Assembly (NCBI RefSeq): GCF_002797675.1
Contig: NZ_PGEX01000001.1
Coordinates: 434,001-498,000 of the forward strand
Origin: Hallerella succinigenes
GTDB lineage: Bacteria; Fibrobacterota; Fibrobacteria; Fibrobacterales; Fibrobacteraceae
Length of the DNA: 64,000 nt
Reading direction: 5' to 3'
Shown: positions 62,224 through 64,000 of the stretch, piece by piece
Position numbering within the stretch: position 1 is the stretch's first letter
Layout: every line of letters starts with the position of its first letter
Translations under genes and position numbers: made by a program
Notes under the pieces: model-generated
What the model was told of the DNA's origin: nothing
What the model saw: only the letters and a program-made list of their open reading frames with translations
Databases searched by the model: none

Positions 62224-63741
62224 ATGAAAAAATTTTTTGCACTCCTTTTCTTCGGTTTCACCTGGCTCCTTGCACAGAACATGCAGCGGGGCTTTCCGGT
62301 TTCCGTGAAGCTCGTTTCCGGTGCTACGCAAAAAGCGGAATACGTCGGCAGTTCAGCCGATACGGTCTTCCTCGGAGGCTTTATCGCCGATACGTTCACC
62401 GTCGTAAAAATTCTCAAAGACCGCATCACGTTCCTCAGCGATTCAAACGGAACCGTGTTGAACCTAGAACAGGCCGATTCGCTGTACACGGCGCTTCACA
62501 CGCCCCAATATTCAAAAACCCAAGATACCGTCGCACCGCTCCCGCAAACCGACATCTCGGGCAAGTCTCTCGTCTTCCCCGCCACCCGTCGCCCGATCGA
62601 TTCCGCCTTGGCAGTCCGCATCCACGACTTACAGATCCAGATTCTCCGGGAGCAAGGAGAACGTCCCATCTCCGTTTCCACTGCCGACTTCCCGAACTGC
62701 AAAAATTCCCCCTGCATTGCAAAAGACGCAGAAACCCGCGGAGCCGTTGCCGTCTGGACGCTCGAAATCGAACCTGCCAGGCATCAGGACAGCCTAAACC
62801 TGAATCTGCACCGCTTTCTCTTTTCAAACGAAGCCCAAAGCACCGAACGTCTCACAATTTCTGCAAAGAATGCGACGAGCGAACTTCTTTCCAAAAACCG
62901 CTTCATCGAATGGATTCAAAAAGCAAAAGGCACCTACCAGGCACCCCAAAAGCCGAAGGAGAGCAAAAGTTTCATCTATGTGCAAACCGACCCGGAAGGG
63001 GCTAATCTTGCCCGTAAAGGCGGAGATGTCATTTGCCAAACGCCCTGCGCCTTCGCCATCAACGACACCGATAAAGTCGAAATCGAAGCCTATTGGGACG
63101 TCGAAAACACACTCTGGGCAAACAAAGCTATCATCCGCCCGATTCCCGGTGACACAGCCAAAATCAACATGCGCCTCAAACGCGTCAAACCGGAAGTTGA
63201 AATCCGCACCTTCCCCGCCGGAGCGCAAATCTACAGCGACGCCGAAGTCACTCCGCACAGTCGCCCAATCGGTTACACCCCCAAGACCCTCTTTACCGAG
63301 GAACCCGGTCCTGCCGAACTGCACCTGTGGAAAGAAGGTTACAAGGATTCCGTCGTCCATTTCCACGTGAGTGCGACCTCCAAGACCGTTGTCGAAATCC
63401 ATCTGGACTCTTTGACCCAGCTAAAGGACCTTCAAGCGCAGGAAGTCTTCCAAAAGATCCAAAAAAGAATCTTCTGGGGGCATCTCGCCCTTGGAACTTC
63501 CATCGCTCCAGCCGTTGCAGGGGGCATTTTGCTCTATCTTTCCCACAAAGACCGTGAAAAAGCCCGCGATTTGAAAAATGAGCTCTCCCTTCCAAGTTCC
63601 GGAAGGGGAAAAAACTACCAAAAACTCGTCGACGACAACCACAAGTACGCCGACCGCTCCAAAACGGAAGCCTATGCAGGCTCTGGATTTCTTATTTTTG
63701 CCGGTGGACTCTTCATTACGGGATTTGTCCTGTCATTTTGA
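62224..63741 (+). CDS. Secreted protein with two PEGA-like domains
   Basis: 505 aa with a signal peptide (MKKFFALLFFGFTWLLAQNM) and an N-terminal unassigned region of about 230 residues. Two PEGA-like units follow (SFIYVQTDPEGANLARKGGD; VEIRTFPAGAQIYSDAEVTP, then ELHLWKEGYKDSVVHFHV). The end carries a pair of hydrophobic segments around a charged loop with GRGKNYQKLVDDNHKYADRS, matching the previous gene's EHYQKLQDDFDDSRQSGK. It has AGGAG ahead of the ATG. It is probably the last gene of the operon, with its C-terminus in a membrane. Confidence 0.75.
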   Translation: MKKFFALLFFGFTWLLAQNMQRGFPVSVKLVSGATQKAEYVGSSADTVFLGGFIADTFTVVKILKDRITFLSDSNGTVLNLEQADSLYTALHTPQYSKTQDTVAPLPQTDISGKSLVFPATRRPIDSALAVRIHDLQIQILREQGERPISVSTADFPNCKNSPCIAKDAETRGAVAVWTLEIEPARHQDSLNLNLHRFLFSNEAQSTERLTISAKNATSELLSKNRFIEWIQKAKGTYQAPQKPKESKSFIYVQTDPEGANLARKGGDVICQTPCAFAINDTDKVEIEAYWDVENTLWANKAIIRPIPGDTAKINMRLKRVKPEVEIRTFPAGAQIYSDAEVTPHSRPIGYTPKTLFTEEPGPAELHLWKEGYKDSVVHFHVSATSKTVVEIHLDSLTQLKDLQAQEVFQKIQKRIFWGHLALGTSIAPAVAGGILLYLSHKDREKARDLKNELSLPSSGRGKNYQKLVDDNHKYADRSKTEAYAGSGFLIFAGGLFITGFVLSF

Positions 63742-63810
63742 TGCATTCGTACGCTAATTTTTGCGTTATTTCCGAAACGCTTTCCATCGGGAGAGAGTAA
63801 ATTATTAACG

Positions 63811-64000
63811 ATGCGTAAAGTTTTATTTCCTCTATTTGCTGCTACCCTCGCGTTTGGTGCTGATTTTGAAAGGTCCAATTGGCATACCCAGACCTTTTTC
63901 CAAGTTGAACCCTATACCCCGATTCATTTTGAAGGACAGGGTCAATACCTCACGGAGAAGATCGACGAAGAAGTGACGACCGTGCCGATGTCGCTCGGTT
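63811..64000 (+). CDS. Secreted protein, 5' part only
   Basis: The frame opens with ATG at 63811, preceded by GAGAGAG 14 bases upstream, and runs off the window. It encodes a signal peptide (MRKVLFPLFAATLAFGA) and the start of a mature protein (DFERSNWHTQTFFQVEPYTP) that is too short to assign. It lies 69 bp after the PEGA gene on the same strand, so it may belong to the same operon. Confidence 0.65.
   Translation, partial: MRKVLFPLFAATLAFGADFERSNWHTQTFFQVEPYTPIHFEGQGQYLTEKIDEEVTTVPMSLG

Overview
The window looks like chromosomal DNA of a herbivore-gut Fibrobacter or close relative (Fibrobacterota). The clues are a secreted GH10 xylanase, many lipoproteins, the long form of IspG, a DUF349 repeat protein, and strongly C-ending codon use in conserved genes. 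This placement is an inference from gene content; no marker gene was compared. There is no rRNA and no CRISPR array.

Layout. 1-2.4 kb: 3' end of a 7TM-HD (PgpH-type) phosphodiesterase gene, convergent with a GH10 xylanase. 2.4-5.4 kb: two head-to-tail copies of a 1482-bp IS5-type element, sitting 39 bp upstream of the xylanase start. 5.5-6.3 kb: a small membrane protein, tRNA-Val and tRNA-Asp under one promoter, and a decayed lipoprotein remnant. 6.3-20.1 kb: ordinary chromosome (D-3-phosphoglycerate dehydrogenase, IspG, PAP2 phosphatase, ArsR-methyltransferase fusion, YfhO-like membrane protein, TPR/transglutaminase lipoprotein, GAPDH, EamA transporter).

20.1-45 kb is an accessory island built around polymorphic toxins. 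On the + strand lie a toxin-tail fragment, three small immunity-like genes, a second tandem dimer of the same IS, the tail of an EndoU nuclease toxin, and its probable immunity gene cut in two by an IS21-family element. On the - strand runs one long operon: a 2431-aa SpvB/Rhs-like surface protein, a 1658-aa Rhs protein with a possible papain-like C-terminal toxin, two paralogous lipoproteins, an orphan Rhs tail with an HExxH toxin, another small lipoprotein, a small unknown gene, and a frameshifted Rhs fragment. The island is bracketed by two same-orientation copies of an intergenic repeat ending in a terminator hairpin (about 21.7 and 44.1 kb). A RelB/YafQ-type pair with a truncated toxin lies just outside.

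45-64 kb returns to ordinary chromosome: a small Cys-rich protein, an outer-membrane barrel, PriA, a DUF349 protein, TsaC/Sua5, a VanX-like dipeptidase behind a TonB-dependent-receptor-like protein, and a + strand run of omega-amidase, an unknown gene, CysE and Nth. It continues into a tightly coupled set of three lipoproteins and two PEGA-domain proteins, and ends in a truncated secreted-protein gene.

The main points of interest are the two IS dimers, each with the same 6-bp target copy at both outer flanks and between the copies, and the Rhs array. In that array the near-identical core segments, orphan tails and lipoprotein immunity candidates suggest C-terminal toxin replacement and, by inference, effectors that act in the periplasm.
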